Of a stretch of DNA of 64,000 bases, positions 48,123-55,959 are shown piece by piece; position 1 is the first letter of the stretch; every line of letters begins with the position of its first letter. A model generated the notes under the pieces. That model saw nothing but the letters and a program-made list of their open reading frames with translations, ran no database searches and had not been told where the DNA came from. Position numbers and translations under genes: made by a program. Origin of the DNA: Euryarchaeota archaeon UBA23. GTDB lineage: Archaea; Thermoplasmatota; Poseidoniia; Poseidoniales; Thalassarchaeaceae. The stretch is from the NCBI GenBank assembly GCA_002498725.1, contig DAIJ01000032.1, positions 62,001-126,000 on the forward strand. The letters are read 5' to 3'.

Positions 48123-49301
48123 TCAACCCTCCATATTGCCTTCGTTAGCAAATGGATCCGTTCGCGTCATTGCTGCAGAGTACTCTTTCCAGTCTAATGA
48201 GAATCGATCACGATCCGGATCCCATTCATCCCAAGTAACAACTTCTTCAAGTTCCTTCTGATACTTTTCAGGAACAATCCCGGGAACTATAAACGCTTTC
48301 TGGCGATGTAATGGATATGGATTTCTCAATTGTATCCCTAATACTCCTAAGACGGCTCTCGCAACATACCAAGTTGCTTGAGAATTCCATCCATGAGCTA
48401 TTTTGATAACAATTCCTAGACCATCCGGCCAGTCTGGATGCTCTATTCCTAGGCCGAGAAGACCATCCGCCCCTTCTTTAGCGATAAGCTTGCCTTCTCC
48501 TGCTTTAAGACATGTTGAATCAAGTCTATTGAATCCACCAACAAGATCAGGATATTTATTCATTGCTTCCCAAATCCAATCCTCATTTTTCCGGTTAGTG
48601 AGTCCTGCGAACATTACAGCTAATTCGTCAACAGTATTAGAAACTGTAGGGAAGCCACAACCGTCCTTTGCGACTCTCAATGGCTCCCAATCAGATTTCC
48701 CCATATAATCTCGAAGAACTTGAAGATATAATGGGAACCATGGAGAACTTGGTAGGGTATATCCTGCCCTGTTCATTCCCATTTTTCGCATTCCCTTGAG
48801 CATTGCTGCATGTTCTCCTGAGCATGTGTGAAACCATCTTCGAGGTCTTCTAACTTGTCTTCCAAATTGAATCAAAGGTACATCTAATGGGCATTGCATT
48901 AATCCCCATTCCGACTCAGAAAGAAGAGACTGAGCCGCAGCAACATGTTCGGTATCCCCATTATGTGAAGAGCAAGCAATTGCCTTTTGTTTCCAAGTCA
49001 TATCATCAAGAACTTCTACAAATGGCTTCATCATAAGTGGTTTCATCATCGAGCGTCCATAGACTAGAACATTACCTCCAAATGAATGTATTATTTTCTC
49101 ACCATGGGCCCAAGAAATAGCACCATGAATTGTATTTTCACTAACATCCATTCTGCGAAAATCAACTAACGGTTCCCACTCCACATCTCTTCCTGTCGCA
49201 ATTCCAATGTGTTTTTCACCCAGTGGATTTGTGGGAAATACTGCCGACCCCGGTCGTCCAGGTGAAACACTTGAGGGTGTCTCATTTTTTTCCGCACTCA
49301 T
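48123..49301 (-). CDS. L-asparaginase II-family amidohydrolase
   Basis: This belongs to the asparaginase II family (the Rhizobium-type, unrelated in fold to the bacterial AnsA/B enzymes). Evidence: CSSHNGDTEHVAAAQSLL, HTCSGEHAAMLKGMRKMG, KDGCGFPTVSNTVDELAVMFAG and a C-terminal GLGIVIKIAHGW, in the family order. Known members hydrolyse asparagine to aspartate and ammonia; related proteins are untested. Its 392 residues are longer than the common 330 because of N- and C-terminal extensions. The start overlaps the luciferase-like gene by four bases, so they are coupled. A different type of asparaginase/isoaspartyl peptidase lies at 61302-62090. Confidence 0.88.
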   Translation of the reverse strand: MSAEKNETPSSVSPGRPGSAVFPTNPLGEKHIGIATGRDVEWEPLVDFRRMDVSENTIHGAISWAHGEKIIHSFGGNVLVYGRSMMKPLMMKPFVEVLDDMTWKQKAIACSSHNGDTEHVAAAQSLLSESEWGLMQCPLDVPLIQFGRQVRRPRRWFHTCSGEHAAMLKGMRKMGMNRAGYTLPSSPWFPLYLQVLRDYMGKSDWEPLRVAKDGCGFPTVSNTVDELAVMFAGLTNRKNEDWIWEAMNKYPDLVGGFNRLDSTCLKAGEGKLIAKEGADGLLGLGIEHPDWPDGLGIVIKIAHGWNSQATWYVARAVLGVLGIQLRNPYPLHRQKAFIVPGIVPEKYQKELEEVVTWDEWDPDRDRFSLDWKEYSAAMTRTDPFANEGNMEG

Positions 49302-50557
49302 CTATCTATCCCTCCATTAATAGCCGGAGAGACCTTATTCATGAATGCCTCCATATTACGTTGAACACGTGCAGAGTCATGATTGAAAAAGTCAAACCAA
49401 CACATCAAACGATCATCTGGATGAAACCTTTCTTTTATTTGTTCAGCAACTTCTTTAGTATTTCCAATCACAGCATTGTCAGTTGCTCGCTCAACCTTTG
49501 CTGGATCAATGGTTCCTTCCAATGCACTCCAATATGTGTTTAGTGCGGCTTTAGCTTCTTCTTTAGCAGCATTACTTCTCTCTTCATCCGTAAGTCCAGG
49601 CTCATCATTAACAAAGATCATTACAGTACGTGGCATCATTTCACGGGACCATTTTCCTCCATCAGAATGATAATGTTCTTTCATTCTCTCATGTGTCTGA
49701 TTAATAACGTGAGGTGGTGTAATTGAGAGGTTAAAAACCTGCACTGGCCTCCAACGATTCACCTCAATCTGAAGATTTGAATCATGACTTCCTAATACTA
49801 AATTCAGCAAATCCTGACGCCATTCTTTAGGTATTGTCTTTATTTCCTCAAAAACATATCTTGGTTTGATAAGAATAGAATCTGCATCCTTTTCAGTCCC
49901 ATAGTGTTCTGAGGCTATTTCAACTACATTCATCCAATCCTCATAAGATCTGAATTTTTCTTTTGTTAGAATGGTGGGGCTGATCAATTCAGTAGAAACA
50001 ACCTCTCCATTTAACAGTCTAAGAAATATTTCAGATGCTTCTGCAAAAATTTGCCCTCTTAGAACAGACCAAGCTTCTTCTTCAACGGCGTCACGAGGAA
50101 ATATTCCATAAGGTCTGGCCATAAACTCAAATCGACCAGCGGAGAAACCAATGTGTAACTTTCTATTTTCATTTGGATCCATTCCATGAAGTGCTAAGAA
50201 TGATCCAATACGTTCTGCCTGTGGTATTGGCCCTCCACTCGCTAGTATCGACATTACAGCACTCCCTACCTCAAGCCTCTTAGTTCGAGCAAACATTTTT
50301 TGTGCGACTTGGAAAAAATCAGTACAGAGCCCAACTTCTCCCGGATAATGAGGGACTACTGGTTTTCTGTTTAGTTTCTGTACTTCAGTTGAAAGGTGTG
50401 CTTGAGCAACCCAACCCACTCCAAATCCCAATTCATCAGCCTTTTCCACTTGATCAAGGAAGTTAGAAAACATTTCACTTTCAGATGGAATATAACCAGT
50501 TGTATCTGGTGTTTGTGATATTGAGAAAAAGATGTCAAAGAGCAAGTTTATCACCAC
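49298..50557 (-). CDS. Luciferase-like flavin or F420-dependent monooxygenase
   Basis: A TIM-barrel LLM-family protein: N-terminal FFSISQTPDTTGYIPSES, VEKADELGFGVGWVAQAH, FARTKRLEVGSAVMSILASG, the cofactor-side HIGFSAGRFEFMARPYGI, and a late NTKEVAEQIKERFHPDDRLM that matches the family end. Members use FMNH2 or F420 to oxidise aldehydes, sulfonates, rings or polyketides; the substrate is not apparent. The GTG at 50555-50557 directly abuts the stop of the SDR gene, and a second GTG follows it. Its place among an ALDH, an SDR and an amidase suggests a multi-step breakdown or tailoring route. Confidence 0.88.
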   Translation of the reverse strand: MVINLLFDIFFSISQTPDTTGYIPSESEMFSNFLDQVEKADELGFGVGWVAQAHLSTEVQKLNRKPVVPHYPGEVGLCTDFFQVAQKMFARTKRLEVGSAVMSILASGGPIPQAERIGSFLALHGMDPNENRKLHIGFSAGRFEFMARPYGIFPRDAVEEEAWSVLRGQIFAEASEIFLRLLNGEVVSTELISPTILTKEKFRSYEDWMNVVEIASEHYGTEKDADSILIKPRYVFEEIKTIPKEWRQDLLNLVLGSHDSNLQIEVNRWRPVQVFNLSITPPHVINQTHERMKEHYHSDGGKWSREMMPRTVMIFVNDEPGLTDEERSNAAKEEAKAALNTYWSALEGTIDPAKVERATDNAVIGNTKEVAEQIKERFHPDDRLMCWFDFFNHDSARVQRNMEAFMNKVSPAINGGIDR

Positions 50558-51355
50558 TCATATTGAACGCATTCTTCCGCCATCTACCGCTAAGCTAACT
50601 CCACGAATTGATCCTGATGAAGGAAGACAAAGGAATGTAACAGCAATTGCTGTTTCAAGGGGGTCAATCAATCTCTGTATTGGCACTGAATTCATCCAAG
50701 CATCTTGAATTTCATCAATACTTTTTCCAGTTCTATTAGATATTGAACTTGCTAAGCTGCCTAATCTATCTGTATCTGTAAAACCAGGTAGGATATTGTT
50801 TATTGTGATACATGGTGCTAATTCTCTTGATAATGATTTAGCCCAAGACCCCATTGCTCCTCTAAGTGTATTAGATAAGCCAATATTATCTATTGGTTCC
50901 CTCACAGATGTTGAAATAATGTTTACAAAGCGCCCGTAACCATTTTTTTCCATTCCGGGTGAAAGAATTTGAGCGATAGTATGTGATGCATGAAGGTGCC
51001 TTGCAAAAGGTCCGTTGAAATCATCTAATTCATTATCTAATAATGGCCCACCAGGGGGCCCTCCTGCATTATTGATCACAATATCCACATTTCCAATATC
51101 TGAAATCACTTTTCGAACATCATCAATGTTTTCAAGATCTAAAACAAGAATTTCATGATTGGAACCATGTAATTCATCCTTAAGTTGATTTAGTTCTTCA
51201 TTTGAACGTGCACATGCTATGATTTTCGCCCCTGCTCTTGCCAGTATCAGAGCGCAAGCGCGCCCAATCCCTTTACTTGCGCCGCAAACAAGTGCGGTTT
51301 TTCCTTCTAATATATTTTCAGCAAATGGAAATTGCGTTTTCAATAATTCATTCAT
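50558..51355 (-). CDS. Short-chain dehydrogenase/reductase with an unusual active site
   Basis: NAD(P)-binding SDR fold: TGxxxGxG form CGASKGIGRACALIL near residue 24, NNAG in DIVINNAGGPPGG, and ISTSVREP supplying the Ser. The normal YxxxK is missing: the matching stretch reads NIGLSNTLRGAMGSWAKSL, with Asn and Arg at those places. This LSNxLR form is seen in a small SDR branch annotated as 3-oxoacyl-ACP-reductase-like, so the loss is not a sequencing slip, but the chemistry may differ. 265 residues; ATG at 51353-51355. It follows the formyltransferase gene by eight bases. Confidence 0.88.
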   Translation of the reverse strand: MNELLKTQFPFAENILEGKTALVCGASKGIGRACALILARAGAKIIACARSNEELNQLKDELHGSNHEILVLDLENIDDVRKVISDIGNVDIVINNAGGPPGGPLLDNELDDFNGPFARHLHASHTIAQILSPGMEKNGYGRFVNIISTSVREPIDNIGLSNTLRGAMGSWAKSLSRELAPCITINNILPGFTDTDRLGSLASSISNRTGKSIDEIQDAWMNSVPIQRLIDPLETAIAVTFLCLPSSGSIRGVSLAVDGGRMRSI

Positions 51356-51363
51356 AATTTCAC

Positions 51364-52110
51364 CTAATCGACATAATGTGCATAAGTTTCCTGTTTTAAT
51401 TTCTCATAAACTTCTTGCAAAATTTCTTCGGGGGCATTTCTAAAGGTTGGAAATTTGCTTTTTCCTTGGGGCCGCCTCATATCGCCCCATCTCTCTTCTT
51501 GATAAGCCATTAGTGCCTCCTTCATTAAAACACCAGCCAAAACAAGTGTTTCATAACACAAATCCTCGTATGTCATGCCTCTTTTTACTTCTACTTCTCG
51601 TCGTATAAGAAGTTCACCAGTATCAATTCCATTATCGCAAAAATGTGTTGATGATCCTATTGGAATATCGTGATAAACACTCCATGCCGGAGATGCCGAA
51701 CCTCTACATTCGGGTAGAAGTCCAGGGTGCGAATTAATTACTCCATCAATAGGATAATCTAGTATTTCTCCACGAATTATTCTAGTTCCTCCAAATACAA
51801 TCAAGTCAAGAGGTATATTTCGTATATGTGGCATTACTTCCTCACTATTATGAATTGACACCTCAATATGTGGTACGTCAATACCGTGTTCTTTTAATTC
51901 AGATAATTGTTCACTAATTGTTGGTGCTATTGGATTGCCATCTATACGCGTGAGGAATTTTTCTCTTTCTTCATCTGCTATTTCCGAATTTTCGGTAATG
52001 ATTATTGATGGTATGAAATCCTCAGATAGAATCTGACGTAACATTTCCCTTCCGTAAGGATGCTCTTTTAGTAGCAAGTATGCAAATCTCGGCTTGACCA
52101 TGTCTCTCAT
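51364..52110 (-). CDS. Formyltransferase-domain protein (Fmt/PurN/ArnA-like)
   Basis: The 248-residue protein has the formyl-transferase fold with the catalytic set: Asn and His in [18 protein letters not shown] and Asp in [11 protein letters not shown]. It lacks a C-terminal Fmt tRNA-binding domain, and archaea do not formylate Met-tRNA, so it more likely acts on a sugar nucleotide, amino sugar or other amine using formyl-folate, or in the reverse direction. The ATG at 52108-52110 is divergent from the cold-shock gene. It leads a tight six-gene row (formyltransferase, SDR, LLM, asparaginase II, ALDH, KAS III) on the minus strand. Confidence 0.85.
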   Translation of the reverse strand: MRDMVKPRFAYLLLKEHPYGREMLRQILSEDFIPSIIITENSEIADEEREKFLTRIDGNPIAPTISEQLSELKEHGIDVPHIEVSIHNSEEVMPHIRNIPLDLIVFGGTRIIRGEILDYPIDGVINSHPGLLPECRGSASPAWSVYHDIPIGSSTHFCDNGIDTGELLIRREVEVKRGMTYEDLCYETLVLAGVLMKEALMAYQEERWGDMRRPQGKSKFPTFRNAPEEILQEVYEKLKQETYAHYVD

Positions 52111-52204
52111 GTCGCGGAGGGGTATTGTATACGCGTTCTTTTCGGTTCAAAACTCTGTAATAGGGTGTGACATCAAGTACCTGAAGCAGCGCGGCTGGGT
52201 TTAC

Positions 52205-52393
52205 ATGGCACAAGGCAAGGTAAAGTGGTTTAATCAAACAAAGGGATATGGATTCATCGAAAGAGAGGGAGAAAGTGACTTATTCGTTCATATTTCTGAT
52301 GTTGAAGGTAAAATTACGGACGGCGACACTGTAGAGTTTGAAGTCGGGGAATCTGATCGAGGCCCGAATGCAATTAACGTAAGTAAGGTTTGA
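52205..52393 (+). CDS. Cold-shock domain protein
   Basis: The 62-residue CSD protein has RNP1 KGYGFI and RNP2 LFVHI plus [10 protein letters not shown], all diagnostic of the CspA family, a single-stranded nucleic-acid chaperone. The ATG at 52205 is right: the longer open frame upstream runs through the divergent formyltransferase promoter. A GGGTATTGTATACGCG element at about 52125-52140 may be part of the promoter. The leader would be about 60 bases. CspA-type genes are common in bacteria and also found in marine archaea. Confidence 0.95.
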   Translation: MAQGKVKWFNQTKGYGFIEREGESDLFVHISDVEGKITDGDTVEFEVGESDRGPNAINVSKV

Positions 52394-52413
52394 ACTTAAC
52401 AATGTACAGAATA

Positions 52414-53823
52414 TCACGGAGTTACCCGTGATCGATCTCTCGGGAATAATACAACTTCGCGAACGTTTCCTGCCCCAGTCAAGACCATCAGAAGTCTAGC
52501 TACGCCTAGTCCCCATCCTGCATGAGGTGGTGCTCCATAACGAAAGCCATCTGTGTAGAATGTAAAATCAGCAGGATCAAGTTCCATATCTCTCAAATTT
52601 TGATTCAAAACATCTACTCGATGCTCACGTTGACCTCCACTAGTCATTTCGTCACGTCCATAATTAAGATCAAATCCTCTACTTAGTTGACCTCCAGTTA
52701 CTCCTTTTTCATTCTCATCATGGAATATGTAGAATGGTTTCATTGCCATAGGCCAGCGTGGTAGGAAGTGAAAACCAGGATGATTTTCAGCGATTAAATC
52801 ACAATGGTGACTTTCAATATCATCACCCCAATCAATTTCCCCTCCTCCATTTTGTACAATCTTTATTGCTTCACAATAGGAAATTCTTGGGAAGGGCAGT
52901 TGTGGTACTTCAACAACAACAGGATCCTTACCCTGACTTATCTTGTATTCATTTACAACATCAATTAAATTCAGGTCGTTTTCAGCAACTTTACTCCAGA
53001 TATAGTGAATCATTCTCTCCTGAACTCCCATTACATCATCATCATTCATCCATGCTCCTTCAATATCAAAAGAAATGAATTCATTCAAGTGACGATATGT
53101 ATCATGTTTTTCTGCACGAAATGCCGGTCCTATCTCAAAAACTCTCTCTAAGCCCCCTAATACGGCTAATTGTTTGTATAATTGCGGAGACTGACTTAGG
53201 AATGCTGGAGTATCGAAATACATCATTGGGAATAGATTAGTTCCGCCTTCGCTAGCACTTGCAATTATTTTAGGGCTATTTATCTCTTGAAAACCTTCAC
53301 TAATAAGATGTTCACGACCATATTGTAAAACCTTACTCCTTAATTGAAACATTGCGTTTACATGAGCTCTACGAAGATCCAAATGACGATTATCTAACCT
53401 TATGTCTAAACCTACATTAACATCATCTATGATTCCTACTGGCAGGGGAGTTCCTGCCATTGATAGGACATTAGCCTTCTCAACTTGAATCTCATATTCA
53501 GGCAGGGGAGTAGGTTCTCCCTCGGCGACTTTAGGAGGCCTCTTCTGTGCGACGACGCCAATAATTTGTATGGTTGATTCACGTGCTGCAGATTGTATCT
53601 CAGTAAACGTTTCTTCGTCCATATTGTCTTTCTTTAGGAAGGCCTGTATGTGTCCTGTACCATCTCTCATCATCACAAAAGCGATAGCACCTCTGCCTCG
53701 GATGGTTTCTGCATATCCACATAGAGTAACTTCTGATCCAAGCAGATCAGATCCATTATCTACAACTTGCCCTATTGTATGTGTGCGGAAGGCCGTCGGC
53801 TCCCATCCCGAACTGTCTCTCAT
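52414..53823 (-). CDS. aspS: Aspartyl-tRNA synthetase (archaeal type)
   Basis: A class IIb synthetase that charges tRNA-Asp (and in many archaea also tRNA-Asn). The N-terminal OB-fold (about 20-125) reads VTLCGYAETIRGRGAIAFVMMRDGTG. The catalytic core has motif 2 FEIGPAFRAEKHDTYRHLNEFISFD and motif 3 GWGLGVARLLMVLTGAGNVREV. Also seen is LSQSPQLYKQLAVLGGLERV, a hallmark of archaeal/eukaryotic AspRS. 469 residues, slightly above the usual 430-440. Whether it discriminates Asp from Asn cannot be told. ATG at 53821-53823; divergent from the aldo/keto reductase gene. Confidence 0.96.
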   Translation of the reverse strand: MRDSSGWEPTAFRTHTIGQVVDNGSDLLGSEVTLCGYAETIRGRGAIAFVMMRDGTGHIQAFLKKDNMDEETFTEIQSAARESTIQIIGVVAQKRPPKVAEGEPTPLPEYEIQVEKANVLSMAGTPLPVGIIDDVNVGLDIRLDNRHLDLRRAHVNAMFQLRSKVLQYGREHLISEGFQEINSPKIIASASEGGTNLFPMMYFDTPAFLSQSPQLYKQLAVLGGLERVFEIGPAFRAEKHDTYRHLNEFISFDIEGAWMNDDDVMGVQERMIHYIWSKVAENDLNLIDVVNEYKISQGKDPVVVEVPQLPFPRISYCEAIKIVQNGGGEIDWGDDIESHHCDLIAENHPGFHFLPRWPMAMKPFYIFHDENEKGVTGGQLSRGFDLNYGRDEMTSGGQREHRVDVLNQNLRDMELDPADFTFYTDGFRYGAPPHAGWGLGVARLLMVLTGAGNVREVVLFPRDRSRVTP

Positions 53824-53916
53824 GACTATGGCGTCTCATATTCAATTTATGAATCGAATCGAAGTTGAATATGGAATAAAGCGAATGCTTGAGTAGTCGA
53901 GACCTTACAGAGCACC

Positions 53917-54999
53917 ATGGATGCGAACTCGATGTACTTCAGGATGATGGGCAATACAGGACTCCAAGTATCTGTGTTATCATATGGATTCTGGGCAACT
54001 TATGGTGTAAAAGATAGACTATCCGGCGATTCAGGCGTTAGAACAGCAAAAGAATTGTTGACAACTGCTCGTGAAGCAGGAATCAATTGTTTTGATCATG
54101 CTGAAGCGTATGGCAATCCAAATGGTGAGGCTGAGAGAATATTTGGAATAGCGTTGAAGGAATTACAAGAGGAGAATCCAAATCTTTGGAGGCGGAATGA
54201 ACTCATAATTACTACGAAGATATTTTGGGGAGGTACAGGAGTAAACGAATCAGGCCTTTCTATGAAGCATTGTAGTGAGGGCATTGATGCTTGCCTCAAG
54301 CGTCTTCAATTGGATTATGTCGACATGGTGTTTTGTCATCGACCAGATCAATTTACTCCTACTGCAACAGTTGTACGTTCTATGACAAATTTAGTTAGGT
54401 CAGGAAAGGCAATGTCTTGGGGTACAAGTGAATGGTCAGCCCAACAAATTACAGAGGCATTTTGGATTGCTAGAAGTGAAGGTCTTGAACCACCTCAATT
54501 TGAGCAACCCCAGTATAATATGCTTCACAGGCAGAGATTTGAAGAGGAATATTTCCCTCTGTATAATCCTCCATACTCTATTGGTACTACGATATGGAGT
54601 CCACTAAGATCCGGATTCCTAACAGGCAAATACCTAGATGGAATACCCGAAGATTCTCGCGCCACTCAATCGGGATATGAGTGGTTAATCGAAGATCTCG
54701 AAGACCGGAAGGCTCGTGGAGAATATGAAATTGTTAGATCTTTATGTAAATATGCAGAGAAGATGAGCTGTAGCGCAGCACAATTAGCTCTTGCTTGGTG
54801 TTTGAAAAATAAAAATGTAACAACAATTCTTCTTGGTGCGACAACCCCTAGTCAACTCAAGGAAAATCTTGCTTGTATCGACGTAGCTCTTAGAATGACA
54901 GAAGAAGATCTAGAAGCACTTGATGAGATTCTAGGAAACAAGCCAAATGATTGGATTGGCCCTAATGGATCAGGCAGTCGTCAATTGAAAAAATTGTGA
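53917..54999 (+). CDS. Aldo/keto reductase, voltage-gated K+ channel beta-subunit type
   Basis: A TIM-barrel NADPH-dependent oxidoreductase of the Kv-beta/YghZ branch. The tetrad Asp-Tyr-Lys-His is present in FDHAEAYG, the Lys in LIITTKIFWGG and the His in VFCHRPDQF. Further features are MGNTGLQVSVLSYGFWAT, SEWSAQQITEAFWIA, and ALAWCLKNKNVTTILLGATTP. 360 residues. ATG at 53917; an ATG five codons in is also possible. It is followed by TrmI on the other strand with the two stops touching. Physiological substrate unknown, maybe a reactive aldehyde. Confidence 0.92.
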   Translation: MDANSMYFRMMGNTGLQVSVLSYGFWATYGVKDRLSGDSGVRTAKELLTTAREAGINCFDHAEAYGNPNGEAERIFGIALKELQEENPNLWRRNELIITTKIFWGGTGVNESGLSMKHCSEGIDACLKRLQLDYVDMVFCHRPDQFTPTATVVRSMTNLVRSGKAMSWGTSEWSAQQITEAFWIARSEGLEPPQFEQPQYNMLHRQRFEEEYFPLYNPPYSIGTTIWSPLRSGFLTGKYLDGIPEDSRATQSGYEWLIEDLEDRKARGEYEIVRSLCKYAEKMSCSAAQLALAWCLKNKNVTTILLGATTPSQLKENLACIDVALRMTEEDLEALDEILGNKPNDWIGPNGSGSRQLKKL

Positions 55000-55830
55000 T
55001 TATTCTTCTTCGTTTATTTGTGGTGCTATTTTAGCTGCAATGATTAAAAATGCAGTATGTCCCATAGGTTGATTTCCCGGACGAACTCCGCCTCTAACTG
55101 CTTTAGTCCATCGTCGTTCAATTATTTCTCCAGCAAATTCCACAATCATATTTTGCTTTTCAACTACTTCCCAAGATCTCTCAAGTTGTGAAGTTGTTGG
55201 GCAATAACAAGCAATTCTTCCGCCTTTTCTTATTTTACTAGAAATACTTGGCAACACCGTCCAAGGTTCTGCAATGTCTATAATGGCTGCATCTAATTCT
55301 TTACAGATTTCATCAATTTCAGAAGCAGCATCCTGTAACTCCATTTCAAGAAGATGCCACTCAGGGAATTCGGGCAAAAATTCCTTCATTCGTTCCATAT
55401 TGTACTTCCCAACCTCTGCATGTTCCGGACGATTTTCTACAGAAATCAGGCACCCCTTGTTTCCCATTACGTTGGCTAAATGCATAGCAAGTCCAGCAGA
55501 CCCGTGTCCTCCTTCTAATACTCGACTACCAATCCCTAACCCCATCCATGAGATTAGGAATCCGGAGTCTTTTACTCCTATAGTTTGAGCCCTCCTACTC
55601 ATGTTTCTGCGAGCTTCTGGGAGTGACGCTTCAACAATTGTAAGCGATTTTTGCCCTACTTTGATCCTATCGCCAATTGAGTAACCTCTCAGAAGGTCTT
55701 TGCAATTGAATCTACCAAGCCCTTTGATCTTTATTTCTCCTGCTTTCCTATCTAAAAGATAAGCACGACCATCATCTTCTCGCAATGCTACCCAATCAGA
55801 ACCATCCACATTGCCACTTGGCACACCCAT
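55000..55830 (-). CDS. trmI: tRNA (adenine-N1)-methyltransferase TrmI
   Basis: Archaeal TrmI makes m1A at positions 57/58 of tRNA. The protein has the N-terminal beta domain (DDGRAYLLDRKAGEIKIKG), then RRAQTIGVKDSGFLISWMGLGIGSRVLEGGHGSAGLAMHLA (KD and SAM loop), the acidic SAM contact CLISVENRPEHAEVG, and DAAIIDIAEPWTVLPSI (motif IV). The E-G-G-H-G SAM loop departs slightly from the usual E-x-G-T-G-S-G. 276 residues. ATG at 55828-55830. It is divergent from the thioredoxin-like surface protein across about 130 bases. Confidence 0.9.
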   Translation of the reverse strand: MGVPSGNVDGSDWVALREDDGRAYLLDRKAGEIKIKGLGRFNCKDLLRGYSIGDRIKVGQKSLTIVEASLPEARRNMSRRAQTIGVKDSGFLISWMGLGIGSRVLEGGHGSAGLAMHLANVMGNKGCLISVENRPEHAEVGKYNMERMKEFLPEFPEWHLLEMELQDAASEIDEICKELDAAIIDIAEPWTVLPSISSKIRKGGRIACYCPTTSQLERSWEVVEKQNMIVEFAGEIIERRWTKAVRGGVRPGNQPMGHTAFLIIAAKIAPQINEEE

Positions 55831-55899
55831 GGTACACTCTCAGAACTATTATGATTCAATACCTTCGGAAATCAAAATCTCTCTTTTTTTTGTTTTATC

Positions 55900-55915
55900 C
55901 GACCCTATAGGGTCG
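55900..55915. promoter_or_regulatory. Perfect 16-base palindrome between trmI and the surface-protein gene
   Basis: CGACCCTATAGGGTCG reads the same on both strands. It lies in the 129-base divergent promoter region, 44 bases before the next ATG. A TATAGG element at about 55934-55939 is about 26-21 bases before the ATG at 55960, which would suit a leaderless mRNA. The palindrome shares CGACC/GGTCG half-sites with 21991-22009. Confidence 0.5.
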
Positions 55916-55959
55916 TTTTCCCAATCGAACCGTTATAGGGTATTGTTATACGCCTTGAT

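Noticed and set aside
51364..52110. Methionyl-tRNA formyltransferase
   Set aside because: The C-terminal tRNA-binding domain of Fmt is missing and archaea start translation with unformylated Met.
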